NCBI RefSeq assembly: GCF_022606295.1
Contig: NZ_JAHHZS010000015.1
Span: forward strand, 46,450-110,449
From: Arthrobacter bambusae
Lineage (GTDB): Bacteria > Actinomycetota > Actinomycetes > Actinomycetales > Micrococcaceae
Direction: 5' to 3'
DNA: 64,000 nt
Part shown: positions 48,457-58,774 of the stretch, in pieces
How positions within the stretch are numbered: position 1 is the first letter of the stretch
Layout: the number at the start of each line of letters is the position of its first letter
Made by a program: the position numbers and the translations under genes
The notes under the pieces: generated by a model
The model's database searches: none
Seen by the model: the letters and a program-made list of their open reading frames with translations, nothing else
Told to the model about the DNA's origin: nothing

Positions 48457-49645
48457 GCCGTTTTGTCCTCATAACTCCCAACACCGAATTTGACCAGCGG
48501 TTGCGCCAAGCTGTTGCAGGTGGCCTGCCGGGAAGCGTACAGACCTTCTTCACGAGCATTTTGCCGGCCGATCCGGCAGAACTGTTCGGTGCGCTCAACC
48601 AGGAACAACTCGAAGTGCTGATTCTCGGGCCCGACGTGCCCGTGGAGGACGCCCTTCGCCTGGCCACGGTCTTCGATGTGCAGTTGCCGGAACTGAGCGT
48701 GATCCTCGTCAGTGAACTGGATCCCGCGTTTGTCCTCCAAGCCATGCGCTCGGGAATCCGCGACATCATGAGCCCGGATGCTGACCTGGCCCAGATAAGG
48801 GTCATGCTTGAGCGCGCGTGCCAGTCTTTCGCCAGCCGACAGCGCACCGGGGAACCAAAGCAATCGGGTTCGCCGAAGGGCCTGGTGATCGGCGTCTTTT
48901 CGCCCAAGGGTGGCGTGGGCAAGACAACCATTGCCACGAACATCGCAGTGGGCCTGGGCAAGATCGCGCCGATGAGCGTGGTGATCGTGGATCTCGACCT
49001 GCAATTCGGTGACGTTGCCTCCGGGCTCTACCTCAACCCGGAGCACACCGTTACGGATGCCGTCACGCCGTCGGCCAGCCAGGATTCGCTGGTGCTCAAG
49101 GCCTTTCTCACCGTCCACCCGGCGAGCATCTATGCGTTGTGCGCGCCGAAGGACCCCGTCGAAGCTGATGAAATCTCGCCGGAACAAGTGGGCAGGCTGC
49201 TCGAGCAGCTCGCTCATGAGTTCCAGTACGTGGTTGTCGACACGGCTCCTGGACTGCCAGAAATCGGGCTCGCTGCCCTCGAGCAGTGCTCGGACGCGGT
49301 CTGGGTGACCGGCATGGACGTTCCAAGCGTCCGGGGCCTTCGCTCCGGGCTGGACATCCTCCGCAGGTTGAACCTCCTTCCCGAAACCCGCCACGTGGTG
49401 CTGAACATGGCTGATTCCAAGTCGGGGCTGTCGGTCCAGGACGTCGAATCGACAGTCGGCGCCCCGGTTGACGTGAGCATCCCCCGATCGAAGGCCGTAG
49501 CGTTCTCCACCAACCGCGGCATTCCCGTGCTCCAGGACTCAGTGAAGGACCCTGCCGTCAAAGGTCTCAAGCAACTTGTGGACCGCTTCAACCCCACGTG
49601 GCGTGCCACAGCACAGCGAAAACTGCACAGAAGGGTCGTCGTCTA

Positions 49646-49646
<1 letters not shown>
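48453..49646 (+). CDS. tadZ: Pilus positioning ATPase CpaE/TadZ
   Basis: The 397-residue protein combines an N-terminal receiver-like domain (residues about 1-125, LITPNTEFDQRLRQAV...ILVSELDPAFVLQAMRSGIRDIMSPD) with a MinD/ParA-like ATPase having the deviant Walker A VFSPKGGVGKTTIATNIAVGL (about 148-168), IVDLDLQFGD and YVVVDTAPGL. CpaE/TadZ proteins place the Tad machine in the cell. The receiver part lacks a clear phosphorylatable Asp. GTG start; it overlaps tadA by one base. Confidence 0.92.
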
Positions 49647-51172
<1,526 letters not shown>

Positions 51173-51179
51173 GCGGAAA

Positions 51180-52112
51180 ATGATGCTCTTGACCGGAATG
51201 GCCCTGATGTTTTCAGCCATCCTGCTCCTCGGCGTGGCCGTGATCCTGCCGAAAACTCCGGAAGTTCCGTTCGATCGACGCCGGCCCTACCACATAGGTT
51301 CGGGCTCCCAGCTGACGCGTTTTGCAGGCTCTGCCGCCGACGCAGTCCACGGGGTGTTGACCAGGCGCAATGTCCGGCTCTTCAACCGTGAACAACTGGA
51401 GAATGCCGGGCTGCGAATGAGCCAGGCGGATTTCTTCATCCTTGTCATTGCCGGTGCATTCGTGGGTGCCCTGATCGGTCTGGTCATCGGCGGTCCGTTG
51501 GTGGCCTTCCTGTTCTTTCTCCCGGCGCCCCTCGTAGCGCGGGTCATCTTGAGCTCCTTGGCCGGCAAAAGGCGCGCCAAATTCGATGAGCAGCTGGGGG
51601 ACACGCTCCAACTACTGGCTGGCGGCCTGCGGGCCGGGCACAGCATCCTCCGCGCCATCGATGCCGCCGCCACGGAATCTGCCAGCCCGACGTCCGAGGA
51701 AATGCGCCGGATCATTACAGAGACAAGCCTTGGCCGCGATCTTGAGGCATCGCTGAACGACACAGCGGAGCGGATGCGGAGCGAGGACTTCGTGTGGATA
51801 GCGCAAGCCATCCAAATCAACCGCGAGGTGGGTGGAAACCTTGCGGAGGTCCTGGACCAAGTCAACGAGACCATACGCGAACGCAGCGAGATCAAGGGAC
51901 ACATCAAATCCTTGGCCGCGGAAGGGAAGTTCTCGGGATACATCCTGATGGCGCTTCCCTTCGGCATCGTCACCATGCTCTTGCTTGTCAACCCCGGCTA
52001 CATGAACGTGATGTTCACCCAGCCGCTTGGGTGGGGAATGATCGGCTTGTCAGTCATTCTCATGACGATCGGCGGTCTCTGGATGCGCAAGATCATCGAC
52101 TTGAAGTTTTGA
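51180..52112 (+). CDS. tadB: Inner-membrane pilus platform protein TadB
   Basis: The 310-residue protein is a T2SS-F family platform subunit. Helices lie at the N-terminus (LTGMALMFSAILLLGVAVILP), in the middle pair (FILVIAGAFVGALIGLVIGGPLVAFLFFLPAPLVARVIL) and at the C-terminus (GYILMALPFGIVTMLLLV and GMIGLSVILMTIGGLWMRKII). The T2SSF domain reads DTLQLLAGGLRAGHSILRAID...ERMRSEDFVWIAQAIQINREVGGNLAEVLDQVNETIRER. It follows tadA by 7 bp, and a second ATG at the next codon is possible. Confidence 0.92.
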   Translation: MMLLTGMALMFSAILLLGVAVILPKTPEVPFDRRRPYHIGSGSQLTRFAGSAADAVHGVLTRRNVRLFNREQLENAGLRMSQADFFILVIAGAFVGALIGLVIGGPLVAFLFFLPAPLVARVILSSLAGKRRAKFDEQLGDTLQLLAGGLRAGHSILRAIDAAATESASPTSEEMRRIITETSLGRDLEASLNDTAERMRSEDFVWIAQAIQINREVGGNLAEVLDQVNETIRERSEIKGHIKSLAAEGKFSGYILMALPFGIVTMLLLVNPGYMNVMFTQPLGWGMIGLSVILMTIGGLWMRKIIDLKF

Positions 52113-52120
52113 GGTGACGA

Positions 52121-53005
52121 GTGAATCCCTCTCTTCTAATCTCCCTCGTCCTGGTTCCTCTGCCTATCGCCTACCTCGCCTGGTCATTCCTGTCGGTTGA
52201 CCGCAAAGCCCAACGTGCCGTCCGGGATCTTTTGACCCAAGGCGCAGCCATTGCCGAAGCTGGTCCACAAAGTCGTGGCAGTGCACTCGAGCTCATTGGC
52301 TACCGTTTGACCCCCGGCGGCTACGTCCAGAAACTGGACCGGCTGCTCTCGCTGGCCGGCCGCCCGCCGTCGCTCCCTTTGGGGCGCGTCCTCGCTGCCA
52401 AACCCCTGCTCGGATTGTTCGGCGCACTTTTCGGGTTTCTCATCAGTGCCAACAGCTCAAGCGGAATCCTTAAGCTCGTAGGGATATTTGTCGTATTACT
52501 CGGATACTTTATCCCGGACCTAATGCTGTACAGCAAAGGGCAAGAGCGCCAAAAGGCCATGCAATTGGAACTCGCAAATACCATGGACCAAATGCTGATT
52601 TCGGTGGAAGCTGGCCTCGGTTTTGAAGGAGCAATGGCCCGGGCCGGAGAAAACGGGAGGGGGCCGTTGGCCGAGGAGTTGGTACGGACGCTGCAGGACA
52701 TGCAGGTCGGAAGGAGCCGCCGCGAGTCCTATCTCGCCCTCGCCGAACGAACCAACGTTCCGGAGCTCCGAAGCTTTGTACAGGCCGTGATCCAGGCGGA
52801 CACTTACGGCATTGCCATCAGCCGGGTCCTCAGGGTCCAAGCGAAGGTTATGAGGGTTAAGCGCCGGCAACGTGCAGAAGAGAAGGCGATGAAGCTTCCG
52901 GTGATGGTTCTCTTCCCTCTTCTGCTCTTCATCTTCCCTGTGTTGTTCATCGCCATCCTGGGACCGGCCGTCATCAACGCTATAGCCACCTTCAGCGGAG
53001 GGTAA
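52121..53005 (+). CDS. tadC: Inner-membrane pilus platform protein TadC
   Basis: The 294-residue T2SS-F family protein is the expected partner of TadB. Domain blocks: NTMDQMLISVEAGLGFEGAMARAGENGRGPLAEELVRTLQDMQVGRSRRESYLALAERTNVPELRSFVQAVIQADTYGIAISRVLRVQAKVMRVKRRQRAEEKAMKLPVMVLFPLLLFIFPVLFIAILGPAVI, characteristic of TadC. Three to four helices are visible. GTG start, 8 bp after tadB. It is the last recognisable tad gene; no prepilin peptidase (TadV/CpaA) gene is within the window. Confidence 0.92.
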   Translation: MNPSLLISLVLVPLPIAYLAWSFLSVDRKAQRAVRDLLTQGAAIAEAGPQSRGSALELIGYRLTPGGYVQKLDRLLSLAGRPPSLPLGRVLAAKPLLGLFGALFGFLISANSSSGILKLVGIFVVLLGYFIPDLMLYSKGQERQKAMQLELANTMDQMLISVEAGLGFEGAMARAGENGRGPLAEELVRTLQDMQVGRSRRESYLALAERTNVPELRSFVQAVIQADTYGIAISRVLRVQAKVMRVKRRQRAEEKAMKLPVMVLFPLLLFIFPVLFIAILGPAVINAIATFSGG

Positions 53006-53056
53006 GCGCAATATCACATTCTCCGAATGGGTGTGCTGGATGAAAAGAAGTTAAAT

Positions 53057-53093
53057 CAAGAAAGGCCTAAGATTTCCTTAAGATAGGCATAAG
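53057..53093 (+). promoter_or_regulatory. Four 11-bp-phased CAAG/TAAG repeats before the Hpt-like gene
   Basis: CAAG at 53057 and TAAG at 53068, 53079 and 53090 are spaced exactly 11 bp apart. The array ends 37 bp before the Hpt-like start codon. Such helical phasing is the usual layout of OmpR/PhoB-family binding sites; the response regulator encoded 0.5 kb away is the natural candidate. Confidence 0.6.
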
Positions 53094-53130
53094 TTCGGTT
53101 TTTCCGGAATTCAGAAAGTAGCATTGGGCT

Positions 53131-53586
53131 ATGTTCAGTTCAGGTTCAAGCGAGGTCAACGAGGATTCAGACCCCAGCCATACGGGTTCCGTCGGGGACT
53201 CCGCTGCGCTGCCAGTCGTCCCGCTTATCGAACTTCCCATTCTGGACCTGGCTGAATTCCAACTCCTGGAAGATCAAGTGGACAATCCGCTGATCGCGCG
53301 AACGTTCGCTGGCGACTTCGCGAAACTCTGGGCGAAGCGATACGAAATCCTGGCAACCGCCGTCGAGCGCGGCGACATGGCCGCAGCCCTGAACGCAGTC
53401 CTTAGCCTCAGGACGTCTTCCATCATGGTTGGCGGCGTCCGCCTCGCGGTACTTGCTGCGCAACTGGAGGAACGCATTCGAAAGAGCGAACTGCGTGAAG
53501 CCAGGCCGCTCCTGAAGAAAGTTGCAGAATGCGGGCACCTAACGGTCCAGGAACTCAAGGACAGCTACGTACTCAGGAACGATTGA
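53131..53586 (+). CDS. Stand-alone Hpt-like protein lacking the phospho-histidine
   Basis: The 151-residue soluble protein has a polar head (residues 1-35) and an Hpt-like bundle (about 50-135): ARTFAGDFAKLWAKRYEILATAVERGDMAAALNAVLSLRTSSIMVGGVRLAVLAAQLEERI. The segment LSLRTSSIMVGG corresponds to the HxLKGSSxxxGA motif of phosphotransfer domains, but the histidine position is Leu91. The closest relative in the window is the C-terminal domain of the SipW-type peptidase (LSLKTSSSMVGA). It therefore cannot relay phosphate in the usual way and may bind a kinase or regulator. It converges on a response regulator gene with 10 bp between stops. Confidence 0.8.
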   Translation: MFSSGSSEVNEDSDPSHTGSVGDSAALPVVPLIELPILDLAEFQLLEDQVDNPLIARTFAGDFAKLWAKRYEILATAVERGDMAAALNAVLSLRTSSIMVGGVRLAVLAAQLEERIRKSELREARPLLKKVAECGHLTVQELKDSYVLRND

Positions 53587-53596
53587 CGGCCGCAGC

Positions 53597-54415
53597 CTAA
53601 TCCGAACTTTTCGGCGTCAGGCGATAGCCGACTCCTCGGACAGTCTGTAAAAAGCGCGGCGATTGTGGATCTTCACGAAGCTTTCGGCGGAGGTTCCCGA
53701 TGTGGGTCTCAACGGCCCGTTCATCGGCGTCGCTGATGTACGCATCGTCGTCGTAGTACTCACCGCGCGCCGCCCGCACCAGGTCAGCCCGGGTGCGCAC
53801 CTCGCCATTGGCCCGAAGCAAGTCGAGAAGCAGATCGAACTCGCTTCGCGTCAACGTCACGGCTGAACCTTGAAGCGTCACCGTGCGTGATTTGTGGTTC
53901 AGTGCCAAGCCATTGTGCTTGATCACTGCATGGTCGACGCCGGCAGAGCCGCCGTCGGCGCCTCTCGAAACAGCGCCGGCGTTAGCACCGCCGTCGGGCA
54001 CCGAACCAGAGCGATCCTCCTCCAGCAACGCAAGCCTGCCGTCCGCGCGGGGCCGCCGCATCATGGCCGTGACCCGGGCCCGCAATTCACGCGGCAGGAA
54101 CGGCTTCTTGACGTAGTCGTCTGCGCCGGTCAGGAACGCGGTTAACGTGTCCGGCTCGTCGCGCCTGGCCGTCAGCATCACCACATATGCGTCGCTGAAT
54201 TGCCGAATCCGACGGAGGACCTCGTGGCCGTCCATATCGGGAAGCCCGACGTCGAGCGTCACCACGGTGGCGTGGTGGTCCCGCACGACCTCCACGCCTT
54301 CGCGTCCGGTGGCGGCAGAGTGCACCACAAATCCAGCTTCTTTAAGGATGGCATCGACCAGATTTCGCACGTCTTCGTCATCCTCAATGACTACAGCTAC
54401 CCCAGGCTCGCTCAT
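53597..54415 (-). CDS. OmpR/PhoB-family response regulator (set 2)
   Basis: The 272-residue regulator starts MSEPGVAVVIEDDEDVRNLV. The receiver has Asp55 (VVTLDVGLPD) and Lys104 (DDYVKKPF). The linker (about 125-165) is Gly/Ala-rich, and the winged helix spans about 175-268 (VTLTRSEFDLLLDLLRANGEVRTRADLVRAARGEYYDDDAYISDADERAVETHIGNLRRKLRED). It is a clear paralogue of the regulator at 30.9 kb with identical residue numbering of the active site. It is divergent from the kinase gene across about 250 bp. Confidence 0.92.
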   Translation of the reverse strand: MSEPGVAVVIEDDEDVRNLVDAILKEAGFVVHSAATGREGVEVVRDHHATVVTLDVGLPDMDGHEVLRRIRQFSDAYVVMLTARRDEPDTLTAFLTGADDYVKKPFLPRELRARVTAMMRRPRADGRLALLEEDRSGSVPDGGANAGAVSRGADGGSAGVDHAVIKHNGLALNHKSRTVTLQGSAVTLTRSEFDLLLDLLRANGEVRTRADLVRAARGEYYDDDAYISDADERAVETHIGNLRRKLREDPQSPRFLQTVRGVGYRLTPKSSD

Positions 54416-54663
54416 AGAACATCCTCGAGGGTGCACATCGCCGCACAGCCCAGCGCAATGCGGTAAATGCCACCCAAATACTCACGATACAAGCATTGAA
54501 GCCATCTGGCATCTAATATGTGGATTAAGCGCATGCTTCGAACTTCCAGTTGGATGGTTTGGGCCGTCGTATTGTGGTTCCTTGGGGGAATAGTGGGCTC
54601 CGGGTGCTTCCTTCGGGAAGCGCGTGGAGCGGTAATTGGTTCGCGATTCTCCAAGGAAGGGTC

Positions 54664-56370
54664 TTGACTTTGAGTGAGCAGCCATTTTTCCGCGCGGCCG
54701 CCCGTTTCTTCCGAAAACTCACACCTCGTGCCCGCCTGGCTGTCTGCGAATTACCACTAACGCTCATCGTCGCCGGCCTTGCGATCGCAGCCCCAACTGT
54801 TTGGCCAGGGTTAATCCAGAATTGGCTGTTTGTTACCGGGGTTTTCCTTCATGGGGCGCTGTTCCTTGGCTGCCTGCTGGTTCCCTGGGAGGGGTTGTCG
54901 CCGAGCGCGGGCCTGGCAATCCCCGTTTTGGATTTTGTCGCCCTCTGGTTCACCCGAAACGGCGCTTTCAGCGCAATACCGGGCCTCATCACTTTGGCTA
55001 TCTTTCCCGTGATCTGGTTGTCTGCCTCAGGCATGCTTTCGAAGACAAGCCTGGTCCTCAGTTTTGTGGGTCCTTTTGTCATTGCGTTTCCGCCAGTGGT
55101 TACCCACTTGCCACGTCCCACGCCGTCGGACATTTCTTCCGTACTGCTATTACCGCTGATGATGTTCGCAATGGCAGTGTCCATTCGCTTGGCTGGCTCC
55201 AATGCCCGTCTCCAGCAACGGCGGGTAAGCCAGCGCGACCAGTCCCTGCGGCAATTGTTGGCTGCCAGCCGGGAGCGGGAAACGCTGCTCAAGACGATCC
55301 TGGACACGATCGACGTCGGAATTGTCGCCGTCGATTCGAAGGGCGAAACCCTCCTGATCAACAATCAACAAAAGGCGTTCCTCAAGATGGCGATGCCCGC
55401 GGGAGGCTCACGGGGTCCCGCGGAACGCGACTGGCTCGTTTTTGGCCAGGACAGGCGGACGCCGATTCCGCTTGAAAAGGGCCCCGTTCGGAGAGCCGTT
55501 CAAGGGGAAACATTCTCCGACTATCTCCTTTGGTTCGGCGCCGGAACCGACCAACGGGTCATCTCAACCGCCGCGCGGGGTATGAAGAGCGACGTCGACG
55601 ACGGGTTTGGCGGTGCGGTGATCGTATTCAAAGACGTGACGGATGTTGTCGATGCCCTTGCCGCCAAAGACGAATTGGTTGCCAACGTTTCGCACGAATT
55701 CGGTTCTCCGCTCACATCGATCTTGGGCAACATCGATCTTGTGCTGCGCGGCGCCCAGGAACTCCAACCAGCAACAAGGCTTGGATTGGAAATTGCGGAG
55801 CGGAATGCCGAGCGGCTCCGGGCCCTGGTGGAGGACCTGCTCTCGTCGGCCGCGGCAGTAGAGAGCGTACATCTGAGGCGCACGGATTTGGCAGGGTTGG
55901 TCGAAAATAGCCTGGTTTCTGCACGCGCACAGGCCGACGCCGCCCACGTGGGCCTCGTCGCCGACGTTCCTGCACCCCTGTGGGCAAACGCCGACCCCTT
56001 GAGGCTGGGACAGGCCTTGGACAATCTGGTGTCCAACGCCATCAAGTATTCGCCCGGTGGCGGACTGGTGACCGTCAGGGCGGAGCGGAACGACGGTTGG
56101 GTCCGGCTTGAAGTGAAAGATACGGGAATGGGCATGACCACTGACGAGTCCGCCAGGATCTTCACCCGGTTCTTCCGGACAAACGCCGCCCGTCAGGCCG
56201 CGATTCCCGGCGTCGGCCTCGGGCTGTCCATCACCAAGTCCATCGTCGAGCGACACGGAGGCAGCATCTCCTGCCGCAGCGAGCCCGGCAGCGGAAGCAC
56301 TTTCACGGTGGCACTGCCGGCTGGACCGCCCCAGGAGCCGTCCCAGACAGACATGCCGGCGCTGTATTAG
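54664..56370 (+). CDS. Membrane-bound histidine kinase with PAS domain (set 2)
   Basis: The 568-residue kinase starts with TTG (MTLSEQPFFRAAARFFRKL) behind AAGGAAGG; upstream in-frame starts lack a ribosome site. About six helices (residues 28-175) form the sensor. A helical linker, a PAS-like domain (about 205-330, TILDTIDVGIVAVDSKGETLLINNQQKAF), the phospho-acceptor His344 in LVANVSHEFGSPLTSI, and an ATPase domain with LVSNAIKYSPGGG, VKDTGMGMTTDES and GVGLGLSITKSIVERHGGS follow. The leader contains a GCTTCC-TTCG-GGAAGC tetraloop hairpin at 54606-54621. It is the likely partner of the divergent regulator. Confidence 0.9.
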   Translation: MTLSEQPFFRAAARFFRKLTPRARLAVCELPLTLIVAGLAIAAPTVWPGLIQNWLFVTGVFLHGALFLGCLLVPWEGLSPSAGLAIPVLDFVALWFTRNGAFSAIPGLITLAIFPVIWLSASGMLSKTSLVLSFVGPFVIAFPPVVTHLPRPTPSDISSVLLLPLMMFAMAVSIRLAGSNARLQQRRVSQRDQSLRQLLAASRERETLLKTILDTIDVGIVAVDSKGETLLINNQQKAFLKMAMPAGGSRGPAERDWLVFGQDRRTPIPLEKGPVRRAVQGETFSDYLLWFGAGTDQRVISTAARGMKSDVDDGFGGAVIVFKDVTDVVDALAAKDELVANVSHEFGSPLTSILGNIDLVLRGAQELQPATRLGLEIAERNAERLRALVEDLLSSAAAVESVHLRRTDLAGLVENSLVSARAQADAAHVGLVADVPAPLWANADPLRLGQALDNLVSNAIKYSPGGGLVTVRAERNDGWVRLEVKDTGMGMTTDESARIFTRFFRTNAARQAAIPGVGLGLSITKSIVERHGGSISCRSEPGSGSTFTVALPAGPPQEPSQTDMPALY

Positions 56371-56483
56371 TCCGGCACCGCAAGACCGGATCCCGGACCG
56401 GGTAGCGGCCAGCCGTGCAAGTAGCCGACCGGGCAAATTAGAGTACCCACTACTCGTGACCGGCCCTAGAGGCAGCCGATTCA

Positions 56484-57002
56484 ATGGAACTCAGTTGGTC
56501 TCAAACGCAGTTCCTGGTCTCTGGGGGTTATCCGTATGTGTGCTTTCTGCAATTCCGTTGTGCCCTTCCCGCGTCTCACAGTCAGTTCCACAGCGACGGA
56601 GGCAGTCCGTTGAGCGCGGCAGCGATGTTCGCCGGGTCGTTGCCCGGGCTGATCCTGATGGACTTCGGCCAGGCAATGGTGGTGGTGTGCGTGTGTTTCG
56701 ACATGGTCCGTGCCGTGTCCGTGCCTCGATCGCATCGACGTTACGTCGCCAACACCATCTTCAGGACCCTGGCGGTGCCGTCGATTCTCGTCATGGGCGT
56801 CAGCGTCCTGGCGAAGGCAATCCAATGGAATTGGACCGACGTGGTCATGGGCGTTTTCGTGATCGTGATGATCATCTTCCGCTGGCACCAGGACAAGGAC
56901 GAGGACAGCTGGTGGAAAGGCAAAGGCAAGAAGCTGGCCCGCTGGGCGCGGAAGCAACTGACGCCGCGACCCGCCTTCGTCCCGGCGTCGGCGTCAGCCT
57001 AA
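56484..57002 (+). CDS. Membrane protein of unknown function
   Basis: The frame encodes up to 172 residues. Hydrophobic stretches are AAAMFAGSLPGLILMDFGQAMVVVCVCFDMV, TLAVPSILVMGVSVLAKAI and WTDVVMGVFVIVMIIFRW, followed by a charged tail (HQDKDEDSWWKGKGKKLARWARKQL). The first 40 residues are not membrane-like and the true start may be farther in, for instance near AAMFAGS at about 56624. No family is recognised. It is located between the kinase and the family B cluster, apparently monocistronic. Confidence 0.6.
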   Translation: MELSWSQTQFLVSGGYPYVCFLQFRCALPASHSQFHSDGGSPLSAAAMFAGSLPGLILMDFGQAMVVVCVCFDMVRAVSVPRSHRRYVANTIFRTLAVPSILVMGVSVLAKAIQWNWTDVVMGVFVIVMIIFRWHQDKDEDSWWKGKGKKLARWARKQLTPRPAFVPASASA

Positions 57003-57014
57003 GCGCCTAGCCTC

Positions 57015-57365
57015 CCCGGACGCTCGCTCACCTTTAGGCTGTTTTCCCCGGACGCTCGCTCACTTGATGTGAGCGGGCGTTCAGGCATTTGGCCCCATAT
57101 CTGAGCGAGCGTCCGGGCTGATGCGCTGGGAACAATGCCTTGGCGCCCGACGGCGGCAGTCCCGTTTCGCCGTCGTCACGCCTTGTGTGCCGTTCCCCTC
57201 AGACGCTCGCTCACCTTTGAGGCGTTTTCTGCCGACGCTCGCTCACTTGATGTGAGCGGGCGTTCCGGCGTTTGGCCGTATAGGTGAGCGGGCGTCGGGG
57301 AAGTGAGCCATATATGTGAGCGGGCGTTGGGGGAGAGGGCCGTATAGGTGAGCGAGCGTTCGGTT
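57015..57365. repeat. Family B cluster before paaA
   Basis: A first complete element (57015-57117) has perfect 16-base outer arms CCCGGACGCTCGCTCA / TGAGCGAGCGTCCGGG and an inner GCTCACTTGATGTGAGC. A second (57202-57296) is similar. Further right-half boxes GTGAGCGGGCGTT and GTGAGCGAGCGTT follow to 57361. The 84-bp spacer between the two elements contains CCCGACGGCGGCAGTC, also present in the spacers of the 45-kb array. No gene is seen in 57003-57452. Confidence 0.85.
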
Positions 57366-57389
57366 GACGCCCCCAAGCGACCCGAACGC

Positions 57390-57436
57390 TTGACGCATCT
57401 CGCGCCTTCCGCATATTCTGAACGAACGGTCGGTAA
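57390..57436 (+). promoter_or_regulatory. Promoter and PaaR-type operator of paaABCDE-paaG
   Basis: TTGACG (57390-57395) and TATTCT (57414-57419) are 18 bases apart. The 22-bp operator-like site at 57415-57436, with core GAACGAACGGTCGGTAA, overlaps the -10 element, so repressor and polymerase would compete. The core is identical to that before paaJ over 17 bases. Confidence 0.78.
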
Positions 57437-57452
57437 ATATTTAGGAGCAACC

Positions 57453-58448
57453 ATGGCATCGCAGAATCTGCAGTCTGTGCCCGCTGAGCTGTCCCCAGAA
57501 GAGCTTGAGCGGGAACAGGCCGGTCAGGCGTACTTTGACCGCATCATCTCCGAGGATTCGCGCATCGAACCCCGCGACTGGATGCCGGAGGCCTACCGTA
57601 AGACCCTGCTCCGCCAGATCTCGCAGCACGCGCACTCGGAGATCATCGGCATGCAGCCGGAAGCCAACTGGATCACCAGGGCTCCGAGCCTCAAGCGCAA
57701 GGCCATCCTCATGGCCAAGGTCCAGGATGAGGCGGGCCACGGCCTGTATCTCTACTCGGCCGCGGAGACCCTTGGCCAGAGCAGGGACAAGATGACCAGC
57801 GACTTGATCGCCGGCAGGGCCCGGTACTCGTCCATCTTCAACTACCCCGCGGTTTCCTGGGCGGACATGGGTGCGATCGGCTGGTTGGTGGACGGTGCCG
57901 CGATCTGCAACCAGGTTCCCCTGTGCCGTGCTTCTTACGGCCCCTACGGGCGCGCAATGGTGCGCATCTGCAAGGAAGAGTCGTTCCACCAGCGCCAGGG
58001 TTTCGAGATCCTCCTTGAACTGTCCAACGGGACGCCCGCCCAGAAGGCGATGGCCCAGGATGCCGTCAACCGCTGGTACGCGCCGGCGCTGATGATGTTC
58101 GGCCCACCCGACGATGATTCGCCCAACTCCAAGCAGTCCATGGCCTGGAACATCAAGCGGTTCAGCAACGACGAGCTCCGCAGCCGCTTCGTCGGCATGA
58201 TGGTGGAACAGGTCAAGGTCCTGGGCCTCACGCTCCCGGACAAGGACATCCGTTTCAACGAAGAAACCAAGAAATGGGAGCACGGCCCCCTCGACTGGAA
58301 CGAGTTCAAAGACGTTCTCGCCGGGAAGGGTCCCTGCAACGCGCAGCGGCTTGAGCGCCGCCGTGAAGCGCACGACGACGGCGCCTGGGTCCGCGAAGCG
58401 GCCGCCGAGTACGCCCGCAAGCAAGCAGAGAAGGAATACGCAGCATGA
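57453..58448 (+). CDS. paaA: Phenylacetyl-CoA epoxidase catalytic subunit PaaA
   Basis: PaaA holds the diiron centre that inserts one oxygen atom into phenylacetyl-CoA to give the ring-1,2-epoxide. The 331-residue protein shows the metal motifs [21 protein letters not shown] (about residues 90-110) and [18 protein letters not shown] (about 172-189), and the typical [16 protein letters not shown]. It starts after TTAGGAG. The N-terminal 20 residues are variable. It is the first of six genes with overlapping or closely spaced ends and is directly controlled by the operator upstream. Confidence 0.96.
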   Translation: MASQNLQSVPAELSPEELEREQAGQAYFDRIISEDSRIEPRDWMPEAYRKTLLRQISQHAHSEIIGMQPEANWITRAPSLKRKAILMAKVQDEAGHGLYLYSAAETLGQSRDKMTSDLIAGRARYSSIFNYPAVSWADMGAIGWLVDGAAICNQVPLCRASYGPYGRAMVRICKEESFHQRQGFEILLELSNGTPAQKAMAQDAVNRWYAPALMMFGPPDDDSPNSKQSMAWNIKRFSNDELRSRFVGMMVEQVKVLGLTLPDKDIRFNEETKKWEHGPLDWNEFKDVLAGKGPCNAQRLERRREAHDDGAWVREAAAEYARKQAEKEYAA

Positions 58449-58774
58449 GCACCCCAGCCACGCCAGAGGCGAACCAGGCCAACGAACCCCACGAAACTCC
58501 CTGGAGCCTCTGGGAAGTCTTCGTCCGCTCCAGCCGCGGCCTGTCCCACGTCCACGCTGGATCCTTGCACGCACCCGACGCGGCGATGGCGCTGCGCAAC
58601 GCCCGCGACCTGTACACCCGCCGCAACGAAGGCGTGTCCATCTGGGTGGTTCCGGCCGACGCTATTTCCTCGAGTGACCCGGACTCCAAGGGCTCCTTCT
58701 TCGAGTCCCCGCAGGGCAAGGACTACCGCCATGCGACGTATTACACCAAGAGCGAAGGCGTGAAGCACCTGTGA
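58445..58774 (+). CDS. paaB: Phenylacetyl-CoA epoxidase subunit PaaB
   Basis: The 109-residue protein reads [55 protein letters not shown], the conserved PaaB sequence. PaaB bridges PaaAC units of the epoxidase. The C-terminus ([22 protein letters not shown]) is also typical. It overlaps paaA and paaC by 4 bp each, so stoichiometric translation is expected. Confidence 0.95.
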   Translation: MSTPATPEANQANEPHETPWSLWEVFVRSSRGLSHVHAGSLHAPDAAMALRNARDLYTRRNEGVSIWVVPADAISSSDPDSKGSFFESPQGKDYRHATYYTKSEGVKHL

